Shown piece after piece: positions 32,863 to 41,051 of a stretch of DNA of 41,920 bases. The stretch lies in contig CALHGQ010000111.1 in NCBI GenBank assembly GCA_938030175.1, positions 1-41,920 of the forward strand, in the 5' to 3' direction. This stretch comes from an uncultured bacterium. GTDB lineage: Bacteria; Planctomycetota; UBA1135; GCA-002686595. The notes under the pieces are model-generated. The model ran no database searches and was not told the DNA's origin. It worked only from the letters and a program-made list of their open reading frames with translations. The stretch's first letter is position 1; each line of letters starts with the position of its first letter. The translations under genes and the position numbers were made by a program.

Positions 32863-35319
32863 TCACTCAAAGAGGATCGAAACCGAGTTGGTGAAGTTCG
32901 ACGTCGCCGTGCCACTGACCGTATCCCGGTGCCAGAGGGCGAACTGCCAGAACGAGCCGCTGATCGCAGGCACCGGACCATCAGGTTGGGAGATCTGTTG
33001 GGGATCGAAGGGCACCGTGATCGAGCCGCTGGATCCGCTGCTTGCGACGGCATTGGAGTAGCGGCCCACCGTGCCGCCGACGCACAGCACGCCAGCGCTG
33101 CCCCCCGGGTTCATCGAGTTGGCGAAGTCCGTTCCGACGACGAAGTAGCCGAAGGAGAACGTGGGCAGGGCGGTCGCGATCATTTGCTTGTTGCTCGTCG
33201 TACTGCGGCTACCGGACAAACGAATGAACCCGCGATCGCCGGTGCTGTTGGGGTTGCCATAGCAGTACTGGAACGCTGGTGAGTAGCCGTTGGACGGGAA
33301 GTACACATGGCCGGTGACGTTGGCGTCGACTCCGATCCCGGTGTCGTACCCGACGCCCACATAGCGGCTAGTGCTAAGTCCACCGGAGTACCGGGAGGCG
33401 AGCGCCAGCCCGCCGCGGTCTGTGTAGCCAGCGGGGATGGAGTCGGCACCGACAGCCCCCGGAGAGACTCGCCGCTCCGAGATCGAGAGAAACTGGCCTT
33501 CGGTGAAGTCGAAAGCGGTAATGAAACCGTTGTAGGTTCCTATGCCAGGGCTCTGCTCGAGGTAGCTGACGATGAACTCCTCAGCGTTGGAGGAGAGACG
33601 GGCCTCCGCCTGGTCGAGGGTGAGGTCTGCGTGCTCGCTCCGCTGAAGCTCAACGGTATTGATCGGGTTGCCGCCTTGCACGAAGGTGATGAACGTGTCT
33701 TCCTCGATCGTGCTGAACTGGTCGTAGGCGATGGTGTAGGTGGGCACGGAGGTACCCGGGAATGCGATGGCGTCCGAGACGTCAAGCTCCCCGACGCTGT
33801 CGCCGACCGGAAGGGTCACGACTGGAAAGTGCGGGAAGGCCACCGAGCCGTTGGCGTTGAGCTGTGTCACCTCGACGGTGTACTGCTCGTCGGCCAAGCG
33901 GCGATTGATCCAGGCGACGTTCCAGCGATTGACGTCCGTCGGGTCGCCCGTGGACTCAGAGATGCAGATGTCTGTCGAGTCAAAGCCCGTCGAGGAATCT
34001 AGGAACAGCGATGAGCCGAACGTGCCGTCAGGCATGACGATTCTGCCCTGAGCGTCCGAGTCCGGCCCGAAGTCGGCGTTCCACACGATGACGAAGCGTG
34101 CATCAGCAGTGGCAGCCCAGCTTCCGCCAACGTCTGGCTGCGTCTGAACGACCGTCGTTGACGGCGTGGTGACCTGGAGGATTCCCGCGTCGAATGAGCC
34201 GCTGCCGAAGTTCCAGGTGCGGGCCACGATCGAGTTCCCGCTCGTGCCAGCGTTCCTCGCTGCCACCAGTCCCTTGGTGGCAGTGTTCACCGTCGCTGCG
34301 CTCGGATCCGTCCAGTTCTCAGACCCGAAGTCCATGTAGTCCCCGCGCGGACTCGCGCCCCCGGACGTGATGTCGGTCGCGTAGATGTCGACGTCCGTGC
34401 CCGAGAACTGATCCTCGTAAACATAGAAGAAGCGATCTGTCTCGGCCTGGTAGGCGATCTCGACGTCGCGCTGATAGCCGGATGCGGTGTCCACGCTGAA
34501 GGTGCTGAGGAGCGGATCCACGACGACTGTGCCGGCCGCAGCCGCGAGGAAGTCAGCCGGAACCGTGAGGGTCAGGCTCGTTCCGCTCAGTTCTGCGGGG
34601 ACGTGGGCGCTGCGACCCGTTCCGTCGAGCACGATGGCCTCGCCGTACCGCATGCCGCCCAGCTCGTTGGCGAACGTGAAGGCCGCGCCCTCGGGGGCTG
34701 CGCCAAGCTCGGTCGTGACCTCCATCTCCAGCGCGAGGTCGGAGGTCGCGCCGGCCACATCGAGCGCAAAGCTCTGCTCGACGGACTCCACCGCGAAGTC
34801 GTAGATGACGTCCACGGCGCCGCGATCGAGGACGATCCGGTCGCCGGAGCGCGTGACGCTTGCGCGGTCAGCGAGCTCGATCTCGCGGCCGCCTAGCGTT
34901 GCGCTGGTCAGGCGGAAGCTGACCGGGTAGTTGCGGGGAGCCTCTGACCCGAGGAACGGGATGTAGGTGAAGCCGTCCTTGGCGGCCTCCGCTTTGTAGG
35001 TCTTGCCCCGGACCCAGGTGGAGTCCGCGCCGGGTTGGAAGTAGAGCCGCTCCCGGTCGATCGCAATGGACTCGACGGGCCCACGGACCTCGGAGTCAGG
35101 CGTGGCGGACACGGCCAGCGGGCGCGGCTGCGAGAAGAACTCCCCTGTGGCAGGCGACTCGACGCCGCGCGGCTCCGCAGAATGGGGCGTGTCACCCCTG
35201 AGCAGCGCGTTTCGATCCTTCGGGAGGACCTCTGCCGGAGCTTGGAGGGCTGCGGCAGGCGCAGCGATCGCGCCCGCGGCGAGTGCGATGGAGGTGGTGC
35301 AGATGAGATTGCGATACAT
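32863..35319 (-). CDS. large secreted protein with shared C-terminal domain
   Basis: About 818 residues. A signal peptide (IALAAGAIAAPAAALQ) is followed by a beta-rich region containing VRGPVESIAIDRERLYFQPGADS-type strands, then FRLTSATLGGREIELADRAS and long runs of strands with Asp and Gly. The middle (~290-680) is a likely propeller (FYVYEDQFSGTDVDIYATDI, RFVIVWNADFGPDSDAQG, WNVAWINRRLADEQYTVEV). The final 134 residues (32863-33267) are the shared domain: start YC, then MNPGGSAGVLCVGGTVGRY, WQFALWHRD, SNFTNSVSILFE. No catalytic motif is visible. The open frame extends nine codons further, but ATG 35319 gives a good signal peptide. It is divergent from trmB. Confidence 0.75.
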   Translation of the reverse strand: MYRNLICTTSIALAAGAIAAPAAALQAPAEVLPKDRNALLRGDTPHSAEPRGVESPATGEFFSQPRPLAVSATPDSEVRGPVESIAIDRERLYFQPGADSTWVRGKTYKAEAAKDGFTYIPFLGSEAPRNYPVSFRLTSATLGGREIELADRASVTRSGDRIVLDRGAVDVIYDFAVESVEQSFALDVAGATSDLALEMEVTTELGAAPEGAAFTFANELGGMRYGEAIVLDGTGRSAHVPAELSGTSLTLTVPADFLAAAAGTVVVDPLLSTFSVDTASGYQRDVEIAYQAETDRFFYVYEDQFSGTDVDIYATDITSGGASPRGDYMDFGSENWTDPSAATVNTATKGLVAARNAGTSGNSIVARTWNFGSGSFDAGILQVTTPSTTVVQTQPDVGGSWAATADARFVIVWNADFGPDSDAQGRIVMPDGTFGSSLFLDSSTGFDSTDICISESTGDPTDVNRWNVAWINRRLADEQYTVEVTQLNANGSVAFPHFPVVTLPVGDSVGELDVSDAIAFPGTSVPTYTIAYDQFSTIEEDTFITFVQGGNPINTVELQRSEHADLTLDQAEARLSSNAEEFIVSYLEQSPGIGTYNGFITAFDFTEGQFLSISERRVSPGAVGADSIPAGYTDRGGLALASRYSGGLSTSRYVGVGYDTGIGVDANVTGHVYFPSNGYSPAFQYCYGNPNSTGDRGFIRLSGSRSTTSNKQMIATALPTFSFGYFVVGTDFANSMNPGGSAGVLCVGGTVGRYSNAVASSGSSGSITVPFDPQQISQPDGPVPAISGSFWQFALWHRDTVSGTATSNFTNSVSILFE

Positions 35320-35465
35320 AGCAGTAGGGACGTGCCTGGGAATCAACGTGAGGAGGAGGTGCTGCCGCGAGGAGCGGCGGCTCGAAGGTGTTGACTGCTG
35401 GCCCAGAACGGGCGTTTAGCCGAATCTCGAAGATCTAGGGCGGGCCCTGCCGCACGCATGGCGGG

Positions 35466-35471
35466 TAGAAT
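35466..35471 (+). promoter_or_regulatory. -10-like box TAGAAT, near-leaderless start of trmB
   Basis: GGTAGAAT lies 9 bases before ATG 35481, the longest spacing of the eight boxes. A start 6-7 bases beyond it leaves at most 2-3 bases of leader. Confidence 0.5.
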
Positions 35472-35480
35472 CCCCGCGAC

Positions 35481-36308
35481 ATGGCCAGAAGACTCAGCAA
35501 GCGCGATAAGTGGGCGGAAAACCAAGAGCTCGAGCGCGTCCACGAACCTGACCGGGACGCGATCGTCTCGGAGAACGCCACTTACATGAAGGGGGAATGG
35601 GGCACAAAGGCCTTCGACCAGGACCAGCCGCTCACCCTCGAGCTGGGCTGCGGCCAGGGGCTCTTCGCCATGGACCTCGCGCGCCGCTTCCCGGACCGCA
35701 ACGTCCTTGGCGTCGACGTCAAGAGCCACCGCTTCTACCGCGGCGCCAAGGACTCCGAGGTCGCAGGCGTGACCAACGTTCAGTTCCTCCGCACGCGGAT
35801 CCAGTGGCTCGACCGCTTCTTCGCGCCAGATGAGGTGTCGGAGATCTGGCTCACCTTCTCCGATCCCCAAGAGGGCGACAAGCGCGGCACGAAGCGCCTC
35901 ACCTCGCCCTACTACCAGGCGATCTACCAGAGCGTGCTCCGCATGGGCGGCCGCGTCCACGTCAAGACGGACAGCCAAGACCTCTACGAGCGAACCCTCG
36001 AACACGCCGCCGAGTCGGGCATGAAGGTCACGGGCCAAACCGCCAACGTTCACGCGGAACGCCACGAACGGTTCGACGAGGAAATCGCCGAGTCCCTTGG
36101 CTTCATCACCGCTTTCGAAGACCGTTGGATCAAGGAAGGCCGCCGTATCCACTACGCCCAGCTCGAGAAGGTCCAAGACGTCTCCCAGGAAGCACTCACC
36201 GAAGCCCTCCGCATGCTCCAAGGCCCCGCCGAACGCACCAAACCCCGCTTCCCGAAGGGTCGCGGCGACAAGGCGCGAGTGACGTGGTCACCGGCGGGCT
36301 TGGACTAG
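35481..36308 (+). CDS. trmB: tRNA (guanine-N7-)-methyltransferase
   Basis: Adds a methyl group from SAM to N7 of guanine 46 in the tRNA variable loop. The 275-residue protein has the SAM motif TLELGCGQGLFAMDLARRF at about residues 52-70, the acidic VLGVDV strand end (D79) and the TrmB-specific WLTFSDPQEGDKRGTKRLTSP near 123-143. In most families the last reads PDPWPKKRHHKRRL; the variant here is typical of more distant bacterial TrmB. The C-terminal part (about 225-275) is basic and may contact tRNA. It starts at ATG 35481 with no Shine-Dalgarno sequence but with a TAGAAT box 9 bases before. Function is established for the family; the variant motif does not remove any core residue I can identify. 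Confidence 0.9.
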   Translation: MARRLSKRDKWAENQELERVHEPDRDAIVSENATYMKGEWGTKAFDQDQPLTLELGCGQGLFAMDLARRFPDRNVLGVDVKSHRFYRGAKDSEVAGVTNVQFLRTRIQWLDRFFAPDEVSEIWLTFSDPQEGDKRGTKRLTSPYYQAIYQSVLRMGGRVHVKTDSQDLYERTLEHAAESGMKVTGQTANVHAERHERFDEEIAESLGFITAFEDRWIKEGRRIHYAQLEKVQDVSQEALTEALRMLQGPAERTKPRFPKGRGDKARVTWSPAGLD

Positions 36309-36504
36309 CGTCCTGATCAAGAAATCAGCACCTCGTGCAGGGGCCCGTTCAAGGAATAAGGCGGCTATCCCTTGGGTCCCCTCGCGGCGCTTCACTGCGC
36401 CCGCTGGCCCACTCCTTTTGGCCCACTCCCGCTGATCTATTCCTTCAGCGACTTTCAGGCGGCAGCCGGCGTGGGTGGCTCGCTCCGCGGCCCGCGTTTC
36501 AAAG

Positions 36505-37245
36505 TTACCGCGCAGGGTCCTGGCCGTAGAAGCTTGCTAAGCAGCCATAGAGCCTTTCATGGCGATCCCGCAGCCTCTTCGGGCGCTCGAAGAAGACCTC
36601 GGTCGCCACGGCGAAGAACTCGGCTTGGTTCGTGGCGCCGTAGGCGTCGAGCAGGGTCCTCTTGCCTCGATCCGTGCTCTTCTTGAGTCGTTCGAACTCT
36701 TCGCCTGCGACCTTGACCCAGGTGTCGTAGGCGTCGCGGTTCCGGGCGGGCGGCGATCCGTCCGCGTAACCGTCGATCATGTCGAGCTTGTGGGCGAACT
36801 CGTGGTAGATCACGTTCCGTCCATCGTCGTCGTTCGCCGCGCCGCGGCGAGTCGCATCCCAAGACAGCACCACGGGACCGCGGAGCCACGCTTCTCCGAG
36901 CCGGTGGCTACGGGACTCACCTTCGCGGCCCGGCGCCGAGTAAGTCGCGGGGAAGAGGTAGATGGTCTGGACCCCGCGATAGGCGTCGTCCCCGAGGGCT
37001 AGTGTCAGCCGGCACGCCTGAGCCGCGACGGAGACGCGCATCTCGTTCGTCACTTCGAGCCCCTCGCGCCCCTCCCAATACACTTGGTCGATGAGGACCA
37101 TCGTGAGCTCTTCGAGCCGCGTTCGCTGCTCGCCGCTCAGTTCGGAAACGAATGGGAGACTCTCCAGGTGGGGGACCCATGCGGCGGGGAAGCCTGCCCG
37201 AAGGAGGCGACCTCGCTTCCAGTTCTTGTACCAGCGGAAGAGCAT
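36505..37245 (-). CDS. mtfA: MtfA-type zinc-dependent peptidase
   Basis: 246 residues, cytosolic. MtfA of E. coli binds and relieves the Mlc repressor of the glucose phosphotransferase system and also has peptidase activity. The zinc motif H148-E-F-A-H152 in IYHEFAHKLDMIDG is complete, and the downstream acidic residues E209/E216 (NQAEFFAVATEVFFE) match the third ligand region. The N-terminal helix (FRWYKNWKRGRLL) and the strand IYLFPATYSAPG are also typical. Target in planctomycetes unknown. ATG 37245 has TAAGCT 6 bases before it and no ribosome-binding site. Confidence 0.88.
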   Translation of the reverse strand: MLFRWYKNWKRGRLLRAGFPAAWVPHLESLPFVSELSGEQRTRLEELTMVLIDQVYWEGREGLEVTNEMRVSVAAQACRLTLALGDDAYRGVQTIYLFPATYSAPGREGESRSHRLGEAWLRGPVVLSWDATRRGAANDDDGRNVIYHEFAHKLDMIDGYADGSPPARNRDAYDTWVKVAGEEFERLKKSTDRGKRTLLDAYGATNQAEFFAVATEVFFERPKRLRDRHERLYGCLASFYGQDPAR

Positions 37246-37251
37246 GGGGGT

Positions 37252-37257
37252 AGCTTA
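37252..37257 (-). promoter_or_regulatory. -10-like box TAAGCT, leaderless start of mtfA
   Basis: Minus-strand GGTAAGCT, 6 bases before ATG 37245. It is the same hexamer as before the aldo/keto reductase. Confidence 0.5.
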
Positions 37258-37326
37258 CCTGCGGGCCGCTCAGTGATGGCTGGCGCAATTTTTAGCGCGG
37301 GCCTCGATCGACCGGATGGCGCTCGC

Positions 37327-38013
37327 CTAGAAGAGCGTGTCAGGGGTCATGAGCTGCGGCCCCTCGTTGCGCACGTTGTTGACCTGGGTGCTAACGCGGT
37401 CGGTGACGAGTGTGCCTCGGGGGGCCGGGGCGAGAAGACGAGCCGTAGCGGCTTCGTCGACCACCTCGGACGTCAACCAGCGGTCGAAGTCGTCCTGTTC
37501 AATGAGACATGGCATGCGGTCGTGCAGGCCTTCGAGGTCCTTGTTGGCCTCGGTCGTGAGAATCGTGAACGTTGTGCGCGGCGGTTCTGCTTCGCTGCCT
37601 TTCCAGTGCTCCCAGAGTCCAGCGAACGCGAGGGGAGCGCCGTCTGTGCGGCGGATTCGGAACGGAATCTTGTTCTTGCCTTCGCGCTTCCACTCGTAGA
37701 ACCAGCTTGCGGGCACTAGGCAGCGGCGGCGCTTGAACGCAGCGCGGAATGAAGGTTTGATCGAGGCCGTCTCGGAGCGCGCGTTGATCGTGCGATAGGC
37801 AATCTTCGCGTCCTTCGACCAAGAAGGAATGAGGCCCCATCGCATGGTCTCGGCCTGCCTTGAACCTTGCTCTTCATCCGAAGATGGCACGATGACGGGC
37901 GCCTCTTGGCTGGGGGCCAAGTTGTAGCGAGCGTCGAACTGCTCAAGCAACTTCAAGGCGAAGAGCCCCGCGAGTACATCGGGTTCAGCGGTTAGGGCGT
38001 AGCGTCCGCACAT
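37327..38013 (-). CDS. yedK: SRAP (HMCES/YedK) protein, abasic-site DNA-protein crosslink
   Basis: SRAP proteins form a covalent crosslink to abasic sites in single-stranded DNA, shielding them during replication. The mature protein starts with MCGRY, so Cys2 becomes the N-terminal nucleophile after Met removal. N77 (TINARSE), E107 (SWFYEWK) and H164 (GLHDRMP) complete the active site at positions close to E. coli YedK (N75, E105, H160). The frame is open 17 codons upstream, but MCGRY is required, so ATG 38013 is certain. A TACCCT box lies 7 bases before it, identical to the one at imuA. Length 228 residues is normal. It is one of three damage- or stress-related loci in the window, none next to another. 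Confidence 0.93.
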   Translation of the reverse strand: MCGRYALTAEPDVLAGLFALKLLEQFDARYNLAPSQEAPVIVPSSDEEQGSRQAETMRWGLIPSWSKDAKIAYRTINARSETASIKPSFRAAFKRRRCLVPASWFYEWKREGKNKIPFRIRRTDGAPLAFAGLWEHWKGSEAEPPRTTFTILTTEANKDLEGLHDRMPCLIEQDDFDRWLTSEVVDEAATARLLAPAPRGTLVTDRVSTQVNNVRNEGPQLMTPDTLF

Positions 38014-38020
38014 GGTCGCA

Positions 38021-38026
38021 AGGGTA
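38021..38026 (-). promoter_or_regulatory. -10-like box TACCCT, leaderless start of the SRAP gene
   Basis: Minus-strand GGTACCCT, 7 bases before ATG 38013; same hexamer and spacing as imuA, the other DNA-damage gene here. Because the SRAP start is fixed by its catalytic Cys2, this is the best anchored example. Confidence 0.6.
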
Positions 38027-38289
38027 CCCGCTGAATCGTTCTGTGAGCGGCCGAGCGTCTCCATAACAGACTTAACGGAGCGTTCGGCCCATCGAGTTAT
38101 GTTCCAACTTTGTCCGCCGAGCGCTCTAAGCTGTGCTGCGCGCTGCGCTGCGGGCTGCGCTATTCGCGATCCTGGGGTAGCATCGAGCTACGCTCAGCCT
38201 GGTCCTTAATCGCGGCACGAAACGTGCCACGTCCTGCCGGATCGGTCTCTGATGCCATCTTCGTTTCCCCCCTCCAATAACCCCAATCC

Positions 38290-39615
38290 ATGAACACTCG
38301 CCTCTTCGTTCTGGCCGCCGCTGCTGTTGCAACGGCTTCTTCTGCCAACGCTCAACGCCTTCTCATTTCCGAGAGCTCCAATGACACCGTCATGGAGTTC
38401 AGTCCCATCGACGGCTCCCTCGTCAACATGCTTGTCACCGACCTCGGTGTGGTCACCGGCGGAGCGGCGGTGACACCCATCGAGTTGATCGATGGACCCA
38501 ACGGTGAGCTCTGGGTCTCTGACCAAGGCGCGGACGTCGTTCTCCGCCTTTCGGGCGACGGCCAAACGTACATCGGCCCTGCAGCGGCCGCTCTCGACAA
38601 CATGCGTGGTCTCGCCCCCTACAACAGCGGCGCGCTGGTGTCCAACGCAGGCACCGGCAACGGAGCGCCCGGTGCGGCTCTGGTCGAGCTCGATGCTGTG
38701 GGAGCGACTGTGGCCGCGACCACGAGCGCGTTGATCGCGAGCCCATTCGACACGGAGCCATTCACCTTCAACGGCGTTGATGGCTACCTCGTCTCCGAGA
38801 TCACGAACGAAGACATCATCTTCGTGGAAGCTGCTGACCCCAACAACCAGCAGATCTTCCACGACTCTGACGGCGTCGTCGGCATCGACTTCCCCGAGCA
38901 GGTGCATGTGTCCGCCACGGGCCGCGTCTTCGTGGCTGGCTTCTCTGCACCCTCTGGTATCTATGAGTACGATCCCGCGACCGGTGCTGAGATCAACTAT
39001 ATCGACACCAGTGTGCTCGGCTTCGGTGGTCTTCGCGGCATCTACGAGCTGGGCAATGGCAACCTGCTCATCACCAACGGTTCTGGTGTGCACGTCTACG
39101 ACGTGACTGCCGGTACGGTTGCGACCGTCGTGGCCGGTGTCTCTGCACGCTTCATCTCCGTCATTACGGGAGACGGAAGCACCGGTATCGGCTCGAACTA
39201 CTGCATGGCGAACGGCAACAGCACGGGCGGCGCCGCAAGCATCAGCGCGGCTGGCTCCACCCTCGTGGCCACGAATGACGTGACGCTGACGGCTAGCATG
39301 GTTCCGAACAATGCGTTCGGGTTCTTCATCACGAGCCAGACCCAGGGCTTCGTCATGAACCCGGCAGGCAGCGCGGGCAACCTGTGCCTCTTGGGTGAGA
39401 TCGGTCGCTACGTGGGCTCCGGGCAGATTCAAAACAGTGGAGCCGCTGGGGAGTTCAGTCTTGCCATCGATCTGACCCAGACGCCACAGCCGACGGGCAT
39501 TGTGTCGATTGCGGCCGGCGAAACCTGGAACTTCCAGGCTTGGTTCCGCGACACAGACGCGTCCGGCGTTGCGACCTCCAACTTCACGGACGGACTCGAG
39601 ATCGACTTCCAATGA
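38290..39615 (+). CDS. secreted beta-propeller protein with shared C-terminal domain
   Basis: 441 residues. Signal peptide (LFVLAAAAVATASSANAQ), then a propeller with blades such as RLLISESSNDTVMEFSPIDG, LIDGPNGELWVSDQGADVV, GRVFVAGFSAPSGIYEYDP and LGNGNLLITNGSGVHVYDV. The last 138 residues (39199-39612) form the shared domain: start YC, MNPAGSAGNLCLLGEIGRY, PQPTG, WNFQAWFRD, SNFTDGLEIDFQ. This is the cleanest copy. The ATG follows a long leader, and a TAGCAT box at 38178-38183 could be its promoter. A strong terminator follows at 39636. Confidence 0.8.
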   Translation: MNTRLFVLAAAAVATASSANAQRLLISESSNDTVMEFSPIDGSLVNMLVTDLGVVTGGAAVTPIELIDGPNGELWVSDQGADVVLRLSGDGQTYIGPAAAALDNMRGLAPYNSGALVSNAGTGNGAPGAALVELDAVGATVAATTSALIASPFDTEPFTFNGVDGYLVSEITNEDIIFVEAADPNNQQIFHDSDGVVGIDFPEQVHVSATGRVFVAGFSAPSGIYEYDPATGAEINYIDTSVLGFGGLRGIYELGNGNLLITNGSGVHVYDVTAGTVATVVAGVSARFISVITGDGSTGIGSNYCMANGNSTGGAASISAAGSTLVATNDVTLTASMVPNNAFGFFITSQTQGFVMNPAGSAGNLCLLGEIGRYVGSGQIQNSGAAGEFSLAIDLTQTPQPTGIVSIAAGETWNFQAWFRDTDASGVATSNFTDGLEIDFQ

Positions 39616-39635
39616 TCTGAGACTGAGTTCGGATG

Positions 39636-39683
39636 GCGCCCCCGCGCTTGAGCTCCCGCAGGGAGACTCAGGCGCGGGGGCGC
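39636..39683 (+). terminator. Very stable hairpin terminator
   Basis: Outer arms 39636-39652 and 39667-39683 pair over 17 bases with one wobble; an inner CTCCC/GGGAG stem with loop GCA adds five pairs. It begins 20 bases after the stop of the secreted protein gene and is followed by TTCTCGTT. Confidence 0.8.
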
Positions 39684-39851
39684 TTCTCGTTGGGTGGGAA
39701 AGTCGCTCCGCCAGGTCGGCTGCTGCCCGTCACGGTCCACGAGGCACTTCGCCCCTGCAAATGGTGGAGGCTCCGCTGGTTCGGCGATTCTTCGCGGGGT
39801 AACGTCGCACGGTTGCAGCAAGAGCCATACCCCCCGCGCAAGGACCACCGC

Positions 39852-40091
39852 ATGGCGATCTACATGGTCGCCGCCTTCGCCATCTGCTTCGTCATCATGG
39901 CGGTGCTTGTGGGCACGATTCAGTCGGGTCTCCGTAGCTTCACTCGCTTCTTCGAAGGAGAAGATCACCGGGGGTGGAAGCTCGCCGGGCTCTCGGTGGC
40001 TTTGCTCGCCGCATTCGGCGCCGCCGTGAACTTCTATCACATGATCCTCGCGCGGCGGTTTCAACGACGTCGCGACGAGCTGGATCAGTGA
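39852..40091 (+). CDS. small two-helix membrane protein, unknown function
   Basis: 79 residues: MAIYMVAAFAICFVIMAVLVG at the start, then SGLRSFTRFFEGEDHRGW, a second helix LAGLSVALLAAFGAAVNFYHMIL, and a basic end ARRFQRRRDELDQ. No family is recognised. The frame is open 73 codons further upstream, but that part overlaps the terminator hairpin, has non-coding composition and gives no sensible protein. The basic tail suggests that the C-terminus is cytoplasmic. Confidence 0.55.
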   Translation: MAIYMVAAFAICFVIMAVLVGTIQSGLRSFTRFFEGEDHRGWKLAGLSVALLAAFGAAVNFYHMILARRFQRRRDELDQ

Positions 40092-40118
40092 GTCGGTTCG
40101 CGGTCCTGGGTGATGAAG

Positions 40119-41051
40119 CTAACGCGGACTCGCAGCGCGTCTCCTGCGCCTCGCGGACTGCGTGGAACGCAGTGCAACGATGAGGAGCAGCGCGCCGGCG
40201 GTGGCTGCGACGCTACCGCTCGCATCCACAGCGCTGCCGATCGCCAGGGGAGCCGCCCGAGTGGCGAGTAGGTAGCCGCTCAGACCCGCGATGGCGCCGA
40301 AGCTGGCGGAGAGGCAAACGTAAGAGCCGAGGCGCTGGGTGAGGAGCCGCGCCGCAGCGGGGGGGCAGGTCAAGAGGGCGATGACGAGGATGGAGCCGAG
40401 GGCTTCAAAGCTCGCGATGACCGCTGCGGTGGTCAGTAGCAAGAGGGCCGTCCGCACGAGGCCGGGGCGGAGGCCTCGCGTGTCCGCGAACTGCGGGTCG
40501 AAGAGCGCCGCGCGCAGCAGACGCCAGCCCACGATGACGGCGGCGAGGGTGGCAACAAGCGTCAGGCTCAGCGTGACAATTGGCTGCGGCAGTGCGGCGA
40601 GGGACTCGGCGCTCCAAGGGGTCGCGCCCTCCTTAATCGGCCAGAAGAGCAGCTCTAGCTGGCCGCTGAGGACGCAGTCGAGGTCGAGATCGACGTTGCG
40701 TGCGCCGGTGGTCTCGACGAGGAGGACGCCGAGGGCGAAGAGCGTCGTGAACACGACTCCGATGGCCGCGGTGGGCTCTACGCGTGCGTAGCGGGTGAGG
40801 GCGGAGATGGCGAGGCTCGCGACGAGGGCCGCGCCGAGCGCTCCGAGGAACATGGGGAACGGCGCTCGCGAGCCGGTCACGACGAATGCGACCACCAGCC
40901 CGGGGAGCACGGAGTGGGCCATGGCGTCACCGATCATGGCTCGACGTTGGAGCACGAGGAACGAGCCCAAGAGAGCGAGCGTCGTAGCGCTGAGAACAAC
41001 GGCGGCCAGGGGGGCAGCGTCGAGCAGCAAGAAGTCCGTTGGCGCGGGCAC
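40119..41051 (-). CDS. zinc/manganese-type ABC transporter permease (ABC-3 family), second of two
   Basis: 310 residues, inner membrane. Typical of ZnuB/MntB: an N-terminal helix (APLAAVVLSATTLALLGSFLVL), then the signature LQRRAMIGDAMAHSVLPGLVVAF, followed by about seven further helices and AALFDPQFADTRGLRPG, the conserved cytoplasmic loop that touches the ATPase. It would pass a divalent metal (Zn2+, Mn2+ or Fe2+) inward. The start GTG 41051 overlaps the stop of the upstream permease gene (TAGTG), so the pair is translationally coupled. The open frame extends much further upstream but only as antiphase shadow. No ATPase or binding protein is in the window; they would lie beyond the right edge. 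Confidence 0.85.
   Translation of the reverse strand: MPAPTDFLLLDAAPLAAVVLSATTLALLGSFLVLQRRAMIGDAMAHSVLPGLVVAFVVTGSRAPFPMFLGALGAALVASLAISALTRYARVEPTAAIGVVFTTLFALGVLLVETTGARNVDLDLDCVLSGQLELLFWPIKEGATPWSAESLAALPQPIVTLSLTLVATLAAVIVGWRLLRAALFDPQFADTRGLRPGLVRTALLLLTTAAVIASFEALGSILVIALLTCPPAAARLLTQRLGSYVCLSASFGAIAGLSGYLLATRAAPLAIGSAVDASGSVAATAGALLLIVALRSTQSARRRRRAASPR

Noticed and set aside
35343-36221. 292-codon minus-strand open frame
   Set aside because: Antisense to trmB, which has all motifs of its family.
38014-38289. tRNA or small RNA gene in the 276-base gap
   Set aside because: No cloverleaf or T-loop motif; the GCTGCGC repeats near 38130 are simple low-complexity sequence.
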